This document shows positions 15,658 through 24,606 of a stretch of 64,000 nt of DNA, piece after piece; the first letter of the stretch is position 1, and the number at the start of each line of letters is the position of its first letter. The stretch is from CADCVT01 sp036389485 (GTDB lineage Bacteria; Actinomycetota; Thermoleophilia; Solirubrobacterales; Solirubrobacteraceae). The notes beneath the pieces were generated by a model. That model did not search any database. It was not told the origin of the DNA and saw only the letters and a program-made list of their open reading frames with translations. The stretch lies in contig DASVPR010000023.1 in the NCBI GenBank assembly GCA_036389485.1, positions 128,345 to 192,344 on the forward strand, given 5' to 3'. The translations under genes were made by a program, and so were the position numbers.

Positions 15658-16415
15658 GGATCGTCTCCGTCCACCCGGACGTGCTCGTGGCCACGAGCCG
15701 GGTGTGGCAGACCACGTGCACGATCGTCCGGTCCGGGGCCGAGGCGTTCGTGGTCGACTCGCCGGTGTACCCGGATGAGCTGGAGGTCCTGCCCGCGGTC
15801 CTCGAGCAGGCGCAGTTCCCGCTCAGCGGGCTGCTCGTCACCCACGCCGACTGGGACCACCTGCTCGCGCGCCTCGCGTTCCCGGCCGCGGCGATCGGGT
15901 GCGCGGAGACCACGGCCGCGCGCCTCGCGGCCGAGCCGGGCGCCGCGGCGCGCGAGCTGCGGGCGTTCGACGCCGAGCACTACGTCGCGCGCGACCGCCC
16001 GCTGTCGCTCGGCGAGGTCCAGGCGCTGCCCGTCCCGGGGAAGCTGGAGGTCGGCGGGCGCGAGCTCGAGCTGCACCCGGCCGACGGCCACACCGCGGAC
16101 GGCATGGCGATCTGGGTCCCGTGGGCGCGCGTGCTCGTCTGCGGCGACTACCTCTCGCCGGTGGAGATCCCGGCGATCTCCGAGGGCGGCTCGCGCAGCG
16201 CCTACCTCGCGACGCTCGCGCGCCTCGAGCCGCTGGTCGCGCAGGCGGCCCACGTCGTGCCCGGCCATGGGGAGCCGCTCGACGCCACGCGCGCAGCGGC
16301 CATCCTCCGCGAGGACCGCGCGTACCTGGAGGCGCTTCCCGACGCGAAGCTGCCGCTCGCCCGCCGGACGCCCGCGCAGGAGAAGATCCACGCGGAGAAC
16401 GTGGCGCGGCTCTAG
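15654..16415 (+). CDS. Metallo-beta-lactamase-fold hydrolase
   Basis: About 253 residues. The metal motif is THADWDH, with Asp where the second His of HxHxDH is usual. Later ligands are seen in 'ADGHTADGM' (His), 'VLVCGDYLSP' (bridging Asp) and 'VVPGHGEPL' (His), so the dinuclear site is otherwise intact. No canonical start exists near the 5' end: the coding pattern (RIVSVHPDVLVATS) runs back to a CTG at 15654 that overlaps the HAD stop; GTG 15681 is the first standard start. It is coupled to the HAD gene, so they may act in sequence, for example detoxification. Its TAG shares CTAG with the convergent RTX gene. Confidence 0.8.
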   Translation: MRIVSVHPDVLVATSRVWQTTCTIVRSGAEAFVVDSPVYPDELEVLPAVLEQAQFPLSGLLVTHADWDHLLARLAFPAAAIGCAETTAARLAAEPGAAARELRAFDAEHYVARDRPLSLGEVQALPVPGKLEVGGRELELHPADGHTADGMAIWVPWARVLVCGDYLSPVEIPAISEGGSRSAYLATLARLEPLVAQAAHVVPGHGEPLDATRAAAILREDRAYLEALPDAKLPLARRTPAQEKIHAENVARL

Positions 16416-18502
16416 CCGAACTTCCCTCGGCGCTTCTTGGTCGCGCAGGTGCGGTAGCGCCGCGTGTCGGTCGCGACGCGGCCGTCCTTCAGCTCGACGC
16501 GCAGCCGCACCCGGATGCGGCCCTTGGGCAGGCCACGCAGGTCGATCGGGAGCCCGATCCGGCGGCCGGTGACTGTCTTGACCCGCTTGCCGTTGATGAA
16601 GATCGTCACCCGCTTCACGGTCCCGCGGATCTCGCGCCGCACGCGGACCGTGAACTTCCGCCGCGAGGCGCAGCGGCGCGACGACGGCAGCGAGAGCAGA
16701 CGGGAGATCGGCGGGGCCGCGGCGGGCGGCACCGGCGGGATCGTCACGGGCGGCGTCGTGACCGGCGGCGGCGCGGGCGGCGTCTCGACGGGCGGGACGA
16801 TCGGCGGCTCGGCCGGCATCTCGACCGGCAGCGCGATGCCCTCGCAATCGGCGCTGATCGTGTCCACCGCGTCGCCGCGGCCGGTGTCATTGCCCGCCCC
16901 GCAGGCGAGATCGTCCGCGCTGCCGTCGCGCGCCTCGATCTTGTCGTCGCCGTCGTTGGCCCTGATCAGGTCGCCGCCGCCCTCGCCGTCGAGGTCGTCG
17001 GCGCCGTCCTCGACGTCGGCCTCGATGATCGCGGCGAAGGGGCCGGTGACCCCGAAGCCCTCGAGCGTGTCGTCCCCACCGCCGCCGCGCAGCGTGTCCG
17101 CCCCGGCGAGACCGCGCAGGACGTTGGGCCCCCCGTCGCCGACCAGCGTGTCGTTCCCGCTCCCGCCGGTGAGGTTCTCGATGTCGGTGTGGGCGTTGTC
17201 GCCCTCCAGCGACGCGCCGTCGTCCGCCGCCCCGTCGGTGTCGACCGACACCGCCGCGGCCCGAGCGGCGAAGAACCCGCCGATGCCGGTGCCCGGCTCG
17301 CCGTACTGGACGGTGTCCGTGCCCGCCCCTCCGCTCATGTCGTCCGCCCCGTTCGGCAGGTCGGGGTCGAACTGGCTGAAGCCCGACTGGCGGAACAGGT
17401 CGTCGCCGTCGCCGCCGAACTCGTCGTCGTCGCCCTCGCTGCCGTCGGCGATGTCGTTGCCGCCGTCGCCGTACACGAAGTCGTTCCCGGTGTCGGCGCG
17501 TATCTCGTCGTCGTCGCCGTCGCCGTGGATCGTGTCGCTGTGGTTGCCGCCGAAGAGGAGGTCGTCGCCGCCCCCGCCGTTGATGGCGTCCGCCCCCGAG
17601 CCGCCGCTGAGGGTCTCGTTGTTCGGACCTCCGGTGAGGATGTCGCCGAAGGCCGCGTTGTTGGAGCCGACGACCGAGCGCCACGCGCCGAAGTACGTGT
17701 CGTGGCCGCCCTGCCCGTCCTCCTGCGGTGGCAGGGTGCCGCCGCCCGGTGCTCCTCCGGTCCCGTCGAGCAGCGTCACCCTGACCGGGTTGGACGCCGA
17801 GGCGTACGAGATCGTGCCGAAGCCGTCGAGCGCCGCGCGGAACTTGTCGTTCCCGGGGCCGCCCGTCGCCAGGTCGCTCGTCGTGATGTCGTCGTTGCCG
17901 TTCTGGCCGCGGAGGGTCGAGAAGCCCTGGCGATCTCCGGTGCCGTCACCGCCGGCGGCGCTGAGGATGTCGTTGTCGTCCTCGCCGAAGACGTCGAGGG
18001 TGACGGCTCTGTCGAACTCGATGTCGCGGTCGATGCCGTCGGCCTCGCCCGCGTTGAGGTTGACCTGCGTGGCCCCGTTGAACCCGGGCACCCGGCCCAG
18101 CGTGATCTCGTCCACCCCGGTCGTGCCGAAGATCGTGAGGTCGGCCACCGGGGCGAATCCCGTCTCGACGTTGACGTCCCATTCGATCTCGGGGGAGGAA
18201 CCCTCGCCGGCCACCGTGGCTCCGGGCGCGAACGGCCCGCCGGTGAGGTCGATGCTGAACTGCTCGGCGTCGACCGGGTCGCCGTTGACGACGATGAGGT
18301 CGGTGTTGTTGACGGTCGCCGCGCCGCATGCGCCGTCCTCCGTGTGGATCGCGCCGCTGCTCACGAAGAACGTGCCGGCGAGCTCGTTGCCGAACGTCGC
18401 CGTCACCGTGCCCGCGTTGAAGGTGCACAAGTCGAATGCCCGGGCGGGCGTGGCCGTCAGCAGGAGGACGAGCGTCGTGAGGACGGCGGCGCGGAGCTTC
18501 AT
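16412..18502 (-). CDS. Secreted RTX-like Ca-binding repeat protein, copy 4 of the operon
   Basis: 696 residues. Signal peptide about 1-23 (MKLRAAVLTTLVLLLTATPA). A beta-rich N-terminal region (about 24-215) contains 'SGAIHTEDGACGAATVNNTD' and 'GPFAPGATVAGEGSS'. RTX-type GGxGxDxL nonapeptides are concentrated at about 300-560 (GGSGADAIN, GGGGDDLLF, GDGGNDIAD). A Val/Pro/Thr linker precedes the conserved C-terminal domain framed by Cys (SRRCASRRKF to RYRTCATKK). Calcium folding outside the cell is expected from the family. No type I secretion genes are nearby, and the signal peptide implies Sec export. ATG at 18502 forms ATGA with the previous gene. Confidence 0.8.
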   Translation of the reverse strand: MKLRAAVLTTLVLLLTATPARAFDLCTFNAGTVTATFGNELAGTFFVSSGAIHTEDGACGAATVNNTDLIVVNGDPVDAEQFSIDLTGGPFAPGATVAGEGSSPEIEWDVNVETGFAPVADLTIFGTTGVDEITLGRVPGFNGATQVNLNAGEADGIDRDIEFDRAVTLDVFGEDDNDILSAAGGDGTGDRQGFSTLRGQNGNDDITTSDLATGGPGNDKFRAALDGFGTISYASASNPVRVTLLDGTGGAPGGGTLPPQEDGQGGHDTYFGAWRSVVGSNNAAFGDILTGGPNNETLSGGSGADAINGGGGDDLLFGGNHSDTIHGDGDDDEIRADTGNDFVYGDGGNDIADGSEGDDDEFGGDGDDLFRQSGFSQFDPDLPNGADDMSGGAGTDTVQYGEPGTGIGGFFAARAAAVSVDTDGAADDGASLEGDNAHTDIENLTGGSGNDTLVGDGGPNVLRGLAGADTLRGGGGDDTLEGFGVTGPFAAIIEADVEDGADDLDGEGGGDLIRANDGDDKIEARDGSADDLACGAGNDTGRGDAVDTISADCEGIALPVEMPAEPPIVPPVETPPAPPPVTTPPVTIPPVPPAAAPPISRLLSLPSSRRCASRRKFTVRVRREIRGTVKRVTIFINGKRVKTVTGRRIGLPIDLRGLPKGRIRVRLRVELKDGRVATDTRRYRTCATKKRRGKFG

Positions 18503-20508
18503 CTGGAGAACCTTCCCTTGCGCTTCTTGGTCGCGCACGTCCGGTAGGTGCGTGTGTCGGTGGCGACGCGGCCGTCGTTCAGCTCGACGCGCAGCCTCAC
18601 CCTGATCTTCCCCTTCGGCAGGCCGCGCAGGTCGATCGGCAGGCCGATGCGCGAGCCCGTGACCCGCTTCACGCGCTTGCCGTTCACGAAGATCGTGACC
18701 GCCTTCACCGTCCCGCGGATCTCGCGGCGCACGCGCACGGTGAACTTCCGCCGCGAGGCGCAGCGGCGCGAGGACGGCAGCGCCAGCAGCCGCGAGACCG
18801 GCGGCGCGGCGGCGGGCGGCGTGACGACCGGCGGCACCACGACCGGCGGCGTGATCAGGGGCGGCGGCTCGGCGGGCGGGGGCGGCGGGGAATCGCCCGG
18901 CGGCGGGCTCGGCGGATCGGGCGCCGGGTCGGTCAGCTCGATCCGCTCGCAGCTCCCGTCGCCGTACGTGTCGCTCGCGTCCGCCCGCACGAGGTCGTCG
19001 CCGCCGGCGCCGCAGTAGACGACGTCGGTGCCGCCGCCTCGCACGTTGACGACGTCGTCGCCGTTCCAGGACAGGATCACGTTGTCGTCGGCGTCGCCGG
19101 TCAGCGTGTCCGCGCCGCGGCCGCCGCCGATGGCCTCGAGGTCGGCGTGGGCGTTGTCGCCCTCGCCGGGCGCGCCGTCGTCCGCCGCGTCGTCGAGGTC
19201 GACCGAGACGCCGGCGGTCCGCCCGACACCCACGGCGAACGGGTCGGCGTCGAACTCGTTGTTGTTGCCGTAGACGACGACGTCGTAGCCGGCGCCGCCC
19301 AGGAAGTCGTCGGCGCCGTTGGGGTCGGGGTCGGGGGTCGAGCCGAAGCCCGTCCCGTACTCGTCGAAGAGGTCGTCGCCCGGTCCGCCGTCCTCGACGT
19401 CGTCGCCGTCCTCGCCGTCGAGCTCGTCGTCGTCGGCCTCGCCGTAGAGGAAGTCGTCGCCGCTGCCGCCGAACAGCCAGTCGTCGCCGCCGGCGCCGTG
19501 GATCGTGTCACCCCCCGCGCCGCCGTTGAGCTCGTCCAGCTCGGGCCCGCCGTTGAAGAGGTCCGCGCCGCCGGCCCCGTGGATCGCGCTGCCCTGCGGC
19601 GCGGCGGTGAACGTGTCGCCGTGGGCGTCGGAGCCGACGACCCGGACGCCGCCGACGTACGTGTCGGTGCCCGGCGTCGCCTCGCCGTCGCCGCCGGGGG
19701 CGGTGCCGCCCCAGTCGCCGCCCGCGCCGTCCTTGAGCACGACCGTCACCGCGTTCGGCGCGTCGAAGTACGACGCCGTGGCGTTGAAGAACCCCTGGTT
19801 GCGGACCGTGTCGTCGCCCGGCCCGGGGAGGGTGTATCCGGCGCTGAGGTCGTCTCCGCCGGGCCCGCCGCGCAGCGTCACCTGCGGATCGCCCGAGAGG
19901 AAGCCCCCGCCGGTGCCGCCCGCCGCCGACAGGACGTCGGCGCCGCCGAGCCCCCGGACCTCCGCGAACCGCCGGTCGGAGAAGATGACGTCGGGGTCGA
20001 CCGTGGAGCCTTCGTCCGCGTTGAGGTTGATCTCCGTGAAGCGGTCGGACCGCGGCAGGATCGGGCCCGAGATCCCGGCCGTGACATGGTCGGCGCCGCC
20101 GGTGCCGAGGACGATCACCTCGGGCGGCCCGAGCGGGAAGTAGGCGTACGCGTCGTCCGGAGGGTCGGACTCCTCCCCGAAGTCGACCTCGATCTCGACC
20201 TCGTCGGAGGTGCCGCTCTCGTCCACGACGCCGCCGGCGAACGTGCCGCCGGACAGGTCGATGCTGAGGACCTCGTGGTCGGCGTCGCCGAAGACCTCGA
20301 TCGTCGCGGTGTTCGCCGTCGTCGCGTCGCCGCACGCGCCGTCCTCGGTGTGGATCGCGGTGCCGACCTGCTTCAGCGTTCCCGCCGTCTCGGTGCCGAA
20401 CGTCACGGCGACCGTCGTGCCCGTGCGCTGACAGGCGTCGAACCCGCTTGCGGGCGCCGCGAGCGCGAGCGTTGCGACGATCGCGGCGGCCGCGGCGCGG
20501 CCGATCAC
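18499..20508 (-). CDS. Secreted RTX-like Ca-binding repeat protein, copy 3 of the operon
   Basis: 669 residues with a GTG start in a GTGA junction (20505-20508). Signal peptide about 1-22 (AAAAAIVATLALAAPASGF). The N-terminal region carries the shared 'AIHTEDGACGDATTANT' element. RTX repeats lie at about 305-480 (GGAGGDTIHG, GGSGDDFLYG, DEDGDDVEDG types). The linker is unusually Pro-rich and is followed by the Cys-framed C-terminal domain. It is distinguished from its neighbours by an Asp/Pro-rich section 'STPDPDPNGADDFLGG'. Function unknown; a cell-surface or matrix role is inferred. Confidence 0.8.
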   Translation of the reverse strand: MIGRAAAAAIVATLALAAPASGFDACQRTGTTVAVTFGTETAGTLKQVGTAIHTEDGACGDATTANTATIEVFGDADHEVLSIDLSGGTFAGGVVDESGTSDEVEIEVDFGEESDPPDDAYAYFPLGPPEVIVLGTGGADHVTAGISGPILPRSDRFTEINLNADEGSTVDPDVIFSDRRFAEVRGLGGADVLSAAGGTGGGFLSGDPQVTLRGGPGGDDLSAGYTLPGPGDDTVRNQGFFNATASYFDAPNAVTVVLKDGAGGDWGGTAPGGDGEATPGTDTYVGGVRVVGSDAHGDTFTAAPQGSAIHGAGGADLFNGGPELDELNGGAGGDTIHGAGGDDWLFGGSGDDFLYGEADDDELDGEDGDDVEDGGPGDDLFDEYGTGFGSTPDPDPNGADDFLGGAGYDVVVYGNNNEFDADPFAVGVGRTAGVSVDLDDAADDGAPGEGDNAHADLEAIGGGRGADTLTGDADDNVILSWNGDDVVNVRGGGTDVVYCGAGGDDLVRADASDTYGDGSCERIELTDPAPDPPSPPPGDSPPPPPAEPPPLITPPVVVPPVVTPPAAAPPVSRLLALPSSRRCASRRKFTVRVRREIRGTVKAVTIFVNGKRVKRVTGSRIGLPIDLRGLPKGKIRVRLRVELNDGRVATDTRTYRTCATKKRKGRFSR

Positions 20509-22427
20509 CCGCGGCGCCTCCGTCCGAACTGGCCCTTGCGCTTCTTGGTCGCGCAGGTACGGTACGTCCGGGTGTCGGTCGCCACGCGGCCGTCGTTCAA
20601 CTCCACGCGCAGGCGCACCTTGATCTTGCCCTTCGGCAGTCCGCGCAGGTCGATCGGCAGCCCGATCCGCGTGCCGGTCACGCGCTTGACCCGCTTGCCG
20701 TTGACGAAGATCGTCACCGCCTTCACGGTCCCGCGGATCTCGCGGCGCACGCGCACCGTGAACTTCCGCCGCGACGCGCAGCGCCGCGACGAGGGCAGGG
20801 TGAGGAGCGCGGAGATCCGTGGCGGTGCCGGTGGCGTGACGACCGGTGGCACCACGACCGGCGGCGTGACCGGCGGCGTGAACGGCGGCTCCGACGAGGG
20901 CGGCGGCGTGACGGGCGTCTCCGCCGGCATCTCCACCGGCAGGTCGACGCTCTCGCAGTCCCCGCCGATCGTGTCGACGCGGTCACCGCGGACCGTGTCG
21001 GCACCGGAGCCGCACGTCACCGCGTCGGCGACGCCGTCGCGCGCCTCGATGGCGTCGTCGCCCTCGAACCCGTCGAACGCGTTCGGGTCGCCGTCGCCCG
21101 TGAGGCTGTCGTTCCCGCGCCCGCCGATGAGGTTCTCGACGTCCGCGTGGACGTTGTCGCCCTCCCCGGCCGCGCCGTCGTCCGCCGTGCCGTCGAGGTC
21201 GACCGTGACGCCGGCGGTGCGGCCGATCGGCGAGAACGCGTCGGGATCGCCGTAGGCGATCGTGTCGACGCCCTCGTCGCCGCTGAGGTCGTCGGCGCCG
21301 TTGGGGTTGGGCGCCTCGCCGCCCTGGTTGACGCCCGACTGGCGCAGCAGGTCGTCGCCCGCGCCGCCGGTCTCGTCGTCGTTGCCCGGGCCCCCGTTGA
21401 GGATGTCGTCGTCGCCGTCGCCGAAGAGGAGGTCCCCGTCGCCGTCGCCGTAGAGGACGTCGTCGCCGCCCCCTCCGTGGGCGGTGTCGATGCCCGCGCC
21501 GCCGCGGAACGTCTCGATCCCGGAGCCGCCGTTCAGCGTGTCGGCGCCGCCGTTGCCGTAGAAGACGTTCTGGATCGACGTGCCGTTGAACACGTCGCCG
21601 CCGTTGTTCGAGCCCTTGATCAGGAACGGGTCGCCGATGTAGGTGTCGCTGCCGCCCTGACCGTCGTCGGTCGCGCCGCCCCAGTCCCCTCCGGTGCCAT
21701 TCGCGAGGGTGACCGTGACGGGCCCGGGCGCCTCGAAGTAGCTGATCTCGAGGCATCCGGCGACGCCCGGGCAGCGGACGGTGTCGTTCCCTTCGCCTGG
21801 GATGACGACGCCGGCCGTGATGTCGTCGTTGCCGAGGCCGCCCCTGAGCTCCGCGAGGTCGTCGGTCGCGTCGAACTCGGGACCGGTGGCGGCGAGGATG
21901 TCCCCGCCGCCGAGGCCCTGCACCTCGATCGCCTCGAAGTCGGTGAGGGTGACGTCGACGTCGCGGGTGGCCTCGTCGGTGTTCAGGTTCAGCGCGCTCA
22001 CCTCGCCGAGGAACGGCCCGACGAGGCCGACCGCGACGTGGTCGGCGCCCGCGCTGCCGAGCACCAGCACGGCGGGCTCGGTCTGCTCCTCTCCGAGGTC
22101 GACGTCGAACTCGATCTCGCTCGAGCCGTCGCCCTCGTCGTCGTCGCCGGGCGCGAACGGCCCGCCCGAGAGGTCGATCACGAGCTGCTCGTTCGCGCTG
22201 CTGGCGTTGACGTCGATCGTGTCGGTGTTCGTCGTCGTCGCGGCGCCGCAGTTCGCGCCGTCCACCTGGATCGCCGACCCCGAGACCTTCACGGTGCTGA
22301 CGGTGCCGGGAGAGATCCCCACGGCGGCGGTCTTCGTGGTGCCGTCGTAGCCGCACACCGCGGCGTCGGCGGGCGTGGCGAGCAGTGGCAGCGCGACAAG
22401 CGCGGCCACGAGCGTCCTGCGGATCAT
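20505..22427 (-). CDS. Secreted RTX-like Ca-binding repeat protein, copy 2 of the operon
   Basis: 640 residues from the ATG at 22427 (MIRRTLVAALVALPLLATPA), a clear signal peptide. The N-terminal region has 'GPFAPGDDDEGDGSSEIEFD', a motif shared with copies 1 and 4. RTX-type repeats at about 280-400 include 'GGAGIDTAHGGGGDDVLYG' and 'GDGDGDLLFGDGDDDILNG'. A Thr/Pro/Val linker precedes the conserved C-terminal domain. A four-nucleotide ATGA overlap with copy 1 indicates coupled translation. Confidence 0.8.
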   Translation of the reverse strand: MIRRTLVAALVALPLLATPADAAVCGYDGTTKTAAVGISPGTVSTVKVSGSAIQVDGANCGAATTTNTDTIDVNASSANEQLVIDLSGGPFAPGDDDEGDGSSEIEFDVDLGEEQTEPAVLVLGSAGADHVAVGLVGPFLGEVSALNLNTDEATRDVDVTLTDFEAIEVQGLGGGDILAATGPEFDATDDLAELRGGLGNDDITAGVVIPGEGNDTVRCPGVAGCLEISYFEAPGPVTVTLANGTGGDWGGATDDGQGGSDTYIGDPFLIKGSNNGGDVFNGTSIQNVFYGNGGADTLNGGSGIETFRGGAGIDTAHGGGGDDVLYGDGDGDLLFGDGDDDILNGGPGNDDETGGAGDDLLRQSGVNQGGEAPNPNGADDLSGDEGVDTIAYGDPDAFSPIGRTAGVTVDLDGTADDGAAGEGDNVHADVENLIGGRGNDSLTGDGDPNAFDGFEGDDAIEARDGVADAVTCGSGADTVRGDRVDTIGGDCESVDLPVEMPAETPVTPPPSSEPPFTPPVTPPVVVPPVVTPPAPPRISALLTLPSSRRCASRRKFTVRVRREIRGTVKAVTIFVNGKRVKRVTGTRIGLPIDLRGLPKGKIKVRLRVELNDGRVATDTRTYRTCATKKRKGQFGRRRRG

Positions 22428-24511
22428 CCTGGTCTCCTCCTGCCGAACCGGCCGCGCCGCTTCTTCGTCGCGCACGTCCGGTACGTCCTGGTGTCGGTGG
22501 CCACGCGGCCGTCGTTCAGCTCCACGCGCAGGCGCACCTCGATCTTGCCCTTCGGTAGTCCGCGCAGGTCGATCGGCAGCCCGATCCGCGTGCCCGTCAC
22601 GCGCTTGACCCGCTTCCCGTTCACGAAGATCGTCACCGCCTTCACGGTCCCGCGGATCTCGCGGCGGACGCGCACCGTGAACCTCCGCCGCGACGCGCAG
22701 CGGCGCGAGGACGGCAGGCGCAGCAGCGCCGAGACGCGCGGCGGCGCCGGCGGGGTGACGACCGGGGGCGTGACCGGCGGCGCCTCGAACGGCGGCTCGG
22801 CCGGCAGGTCGACGGGCAGCGCGACGCCCTCGCAGTCGGCGCCGACGTCGTCGACGCGATCCCCCTCGCCGCCGTCCGTCCCCGGGCCGCAGCGCAGCGC
22901 GTCGCGCTCGCTGTCGCGCGCGCGCAGCGTGTCGTCGCCCTCGTCGGTGTCGAACGTGTCCGCACCGGGGCCGCCGTCGACGTCGTCGCCCTCGTCGACG
23001 ATCGTCTGGCGGAGATCCTCGGCCGCTCCCGGCGAGAACGGGTTGTCCGGCACGCCGACGCCGTGCAGCGAGTCGTCGCCGCCGGCCCCGCGGATCGTGT
23101 CCGCGCCGTCAAACCCGCGTAGGACGTTCGGGCCGCCGTCCCCGACGAGCGTGTCGTTCCCGGTGCCGCCCATGACGTCCTCGACGTCGGGCATGACGTT
23201 GTCGCCTTCGCCGCTCTCGCCGTCGTCGTCGACGCCGTCGAGATCGACCGCGATCGCCCCGGAGCGCGAGACGAAGTACCCGCCGAACGAGCCGCTCGCG
23301 CCGTACGACAGACGATCGGTCCCGGGGCCGCCGTGGAACGCGTCCGCGCCGTTGGGCGTGTAGTGCACCTCGGACGGGCCGCCGGCGAGCGGGGACGTGA
23401 CCTCGTCGAAGAAGTCGTCGCCGGCGTCGCCGAACAGGTCGTCGTCGCCCAGGCCGCCGTGCAGCACGTCGACCCCGTCGCCGCCGTGCAGCGTGTCGTC
23501 GTCCGCGCCGCCCGTGAGGAGGTCGATCCCCGCGCCGCCGTTCAGCTCGTCGTCGCCGGCGTCGCCGTAGATGCTGTCGTCGGCGTCGCCCGCGCCGGTG
23601 TACGTGTCGTCGCCGCCGCGGCCGGCGAACAGGATGCCCTCGGTCGGATGGCCGGTGACGGTGTCGCCGTGCGGCGAGCCCTCGATGCCCGGGAGCCGGG
23701 CGAGGAAGCGGTCGGTCCCGCCGTCGCCGTCGCCGCCGGGCGTGGTCTCGCCGAACGCGCCGAGGCCCATGTCGATCGTCACCGGGCCGGCCGCGTCCGC
23801 GTAGTTGACCTGCCGCGGGAACCCGATCGCCACGGTGATGTCGTCGTCCCCCGGCCCGGGGCGGCAGTCCTGGATGCCGCAGAAGAGGTCGTCGTCGCCC
23901 GCGCCCGCGCGCGCGAGCGTCAGGGGATCGGCCGCGTCAACGTCGAGCACGTCCGCGCCGCCGAGGCTCTGGAGCTGGACGGCGGTGTCGAACTGGGGGT
24001 CGACGAAGCCGACGTCGCTGTCGGCGTCGTTCCCCGCCCCGCCCGCGTTCAGGTTCACGAGCGGGTCGTCGAGGAACCCGGCGTGCGTGACGGTGAACCG
24101 GTCGGTGCCGCCCGTGCCGAGGACGAGCAGGTCGGGGACCGGCTCGTAGGGCGGGGGGACGACCGACGCCTTCGCGCCGAGGTCGAGGTGGATCTCGATC
24201 TCGCTCGTCCCGTCGCCCTCGTCGGTGGCGCCCGGCGCGAACGGCCCGCCGCCGAGGTCGAGCGTCACCCGCTCCTGGTCGCCGTCGTCCCCGACGACCG
24301 TGATCGTGTCGGTGTTGTTCACGGTCGCCGTCTGGCAGTTCGCGCCGTCGGCCTGGATCGCGCCGCCGCCGATGCCCAACGTCCCGGCGGTCCCGTTCAC
24401 GAGCGTCGCGGTGACGGCGCCGCCGCTGAACGTGCAGCTGTCGAACGCGGCCTCCGCGGGGCGTTCCAGGGCGGCGAGCGCCAGGATGGCCGCGCAGGCG
24501 ATCCGTGCCAT
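22424..24511 (-). CDS. Secreted RTX-like Ca-binding repeat protein, first gene of the operon
   Basis: 695 residues from the ATG at 24511, with GAGGAGG 8 nt upstream, the only strong ribosome-binding site of the operon. Signal peptide about 1-22 (MARIACAAILALAALERPA). The N-terminal domain includes 'ATDEGDGTSEIEIHLDLG'. RTX repeats lie at about 300-400 and again near 490-530 (GGAGIDLLTGGADDDTLHGG). The Pro/Val linker and Cys-framed C-terminal domain are shared with the other three. The 95-bp divergent gap before it must hold the operon promoter; TTGACT on the coding strand is a possible -35 but lacks a well-placed -10. Confidence 0.8.
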   Translation of the reverse strand: MARIACAAILALAALERPAEAAFDSCTFSGGAVTATLVNGTAGTLGIGGGAIQADGANCQTATVNNTDTITVVGDDGDQERVTLDLGGGPFAPGATDEGDGTSEIEIHLDLGAKASVVPPPYEPVPDLLVLGTGGTDRFTVTHAGFLDDPLVNLNAGGAGNDADSDVGFVDPQFDTAVQLQSLGGADVLDVDAADPLTLARAGAGDDDLFCGIQDCRPGPGDDDITVAIGFPRQVNYADAAGPVTIDMGLGAFGETTPGGDGDGGTDRFLARLPGIEGSPHGDTVTGHPTEGILFAGRGGDDTYTGAGDADDSIYGDAGDDELNGGAGIDLLTGGADDDTLHGGDGVDVLHGGLGDDDLFGDAGDDFFDEVTSPLAGGPSEVHYTPNGADAFHGGPGTDRLSYGASGSFGGYFVSRSGAIAVDLDGVDDDGESGEGDNVMPDVEDVMGGTGNDTLVGDGGPNVLRGFDGADTIRGAGGDDSLHGVGVPDNPFSPGAAEDLRQTIVDEGDDVDGGPGADTFDTDEGDDTLRARDSERDALRCGPGTDGGEGDRVDDVGADCEGVALPVDLPAEPPFEAPPVTPPVVTPPAPPRVSALLRLPSSRRCASRRRFTVRVRREIRGTVKAVTIFVNGKRVKRVTGTRIGLPIDLRGLPKGKIEVRLRVELNDGRVATDTRTYRTCATKKRRGRFGRRRPG

Positions 24512-24594
24512 CCGGCAAGCCTCCTCGACCGATGAGCCCCAGTCAACCCGCGCGATACGCAGAAATACGTACTGCACGCGTCGCGCGCGTGGGT

Positions 24595-24600
24595 TAGGGT
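24595..24600 (+). promoter_or_regulatory. -10 box TAGGGT for the DUF4234 gene
   Basis: TAGGGT ends 6 nt before the ATG at 24607, the same hexamer and spacing as the ligase gene, in leaderless position. Confidence 0.4.
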
Positions 24601-24606
24601 CGCTCC

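Larger units (their letters stand above)
16412..24511 (-). repeat. Tandem array of four paralogous RTX-like genes
   Basis: Four consecutive genes share order of domains and a nearly identical 3' module (around 16430-16700, 18520-18790, 20530-20810 and 22450-22740) encoding about 95 residues. The modules stay recognisably alike at DNA level, while the central repeat regions differ in length. This points to tandem duplication with possible gene conversion of the ends. Confidence 0.8.

Noticed and set aside
17000..24000. Long opposite-strand frames across the RTX genes
   Set aside because: They are mirrors of the Gly/Asp repeats (reading Val/Ala/Ser/Pro-rich) and have no independent start signals.
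24512..24606. TTGACT on the minus strand as the -35 of the RTX operon
   Set aside because: No acceptable -10 lies 16-19 nt downstream, so the promoter of this operon could not be placed.
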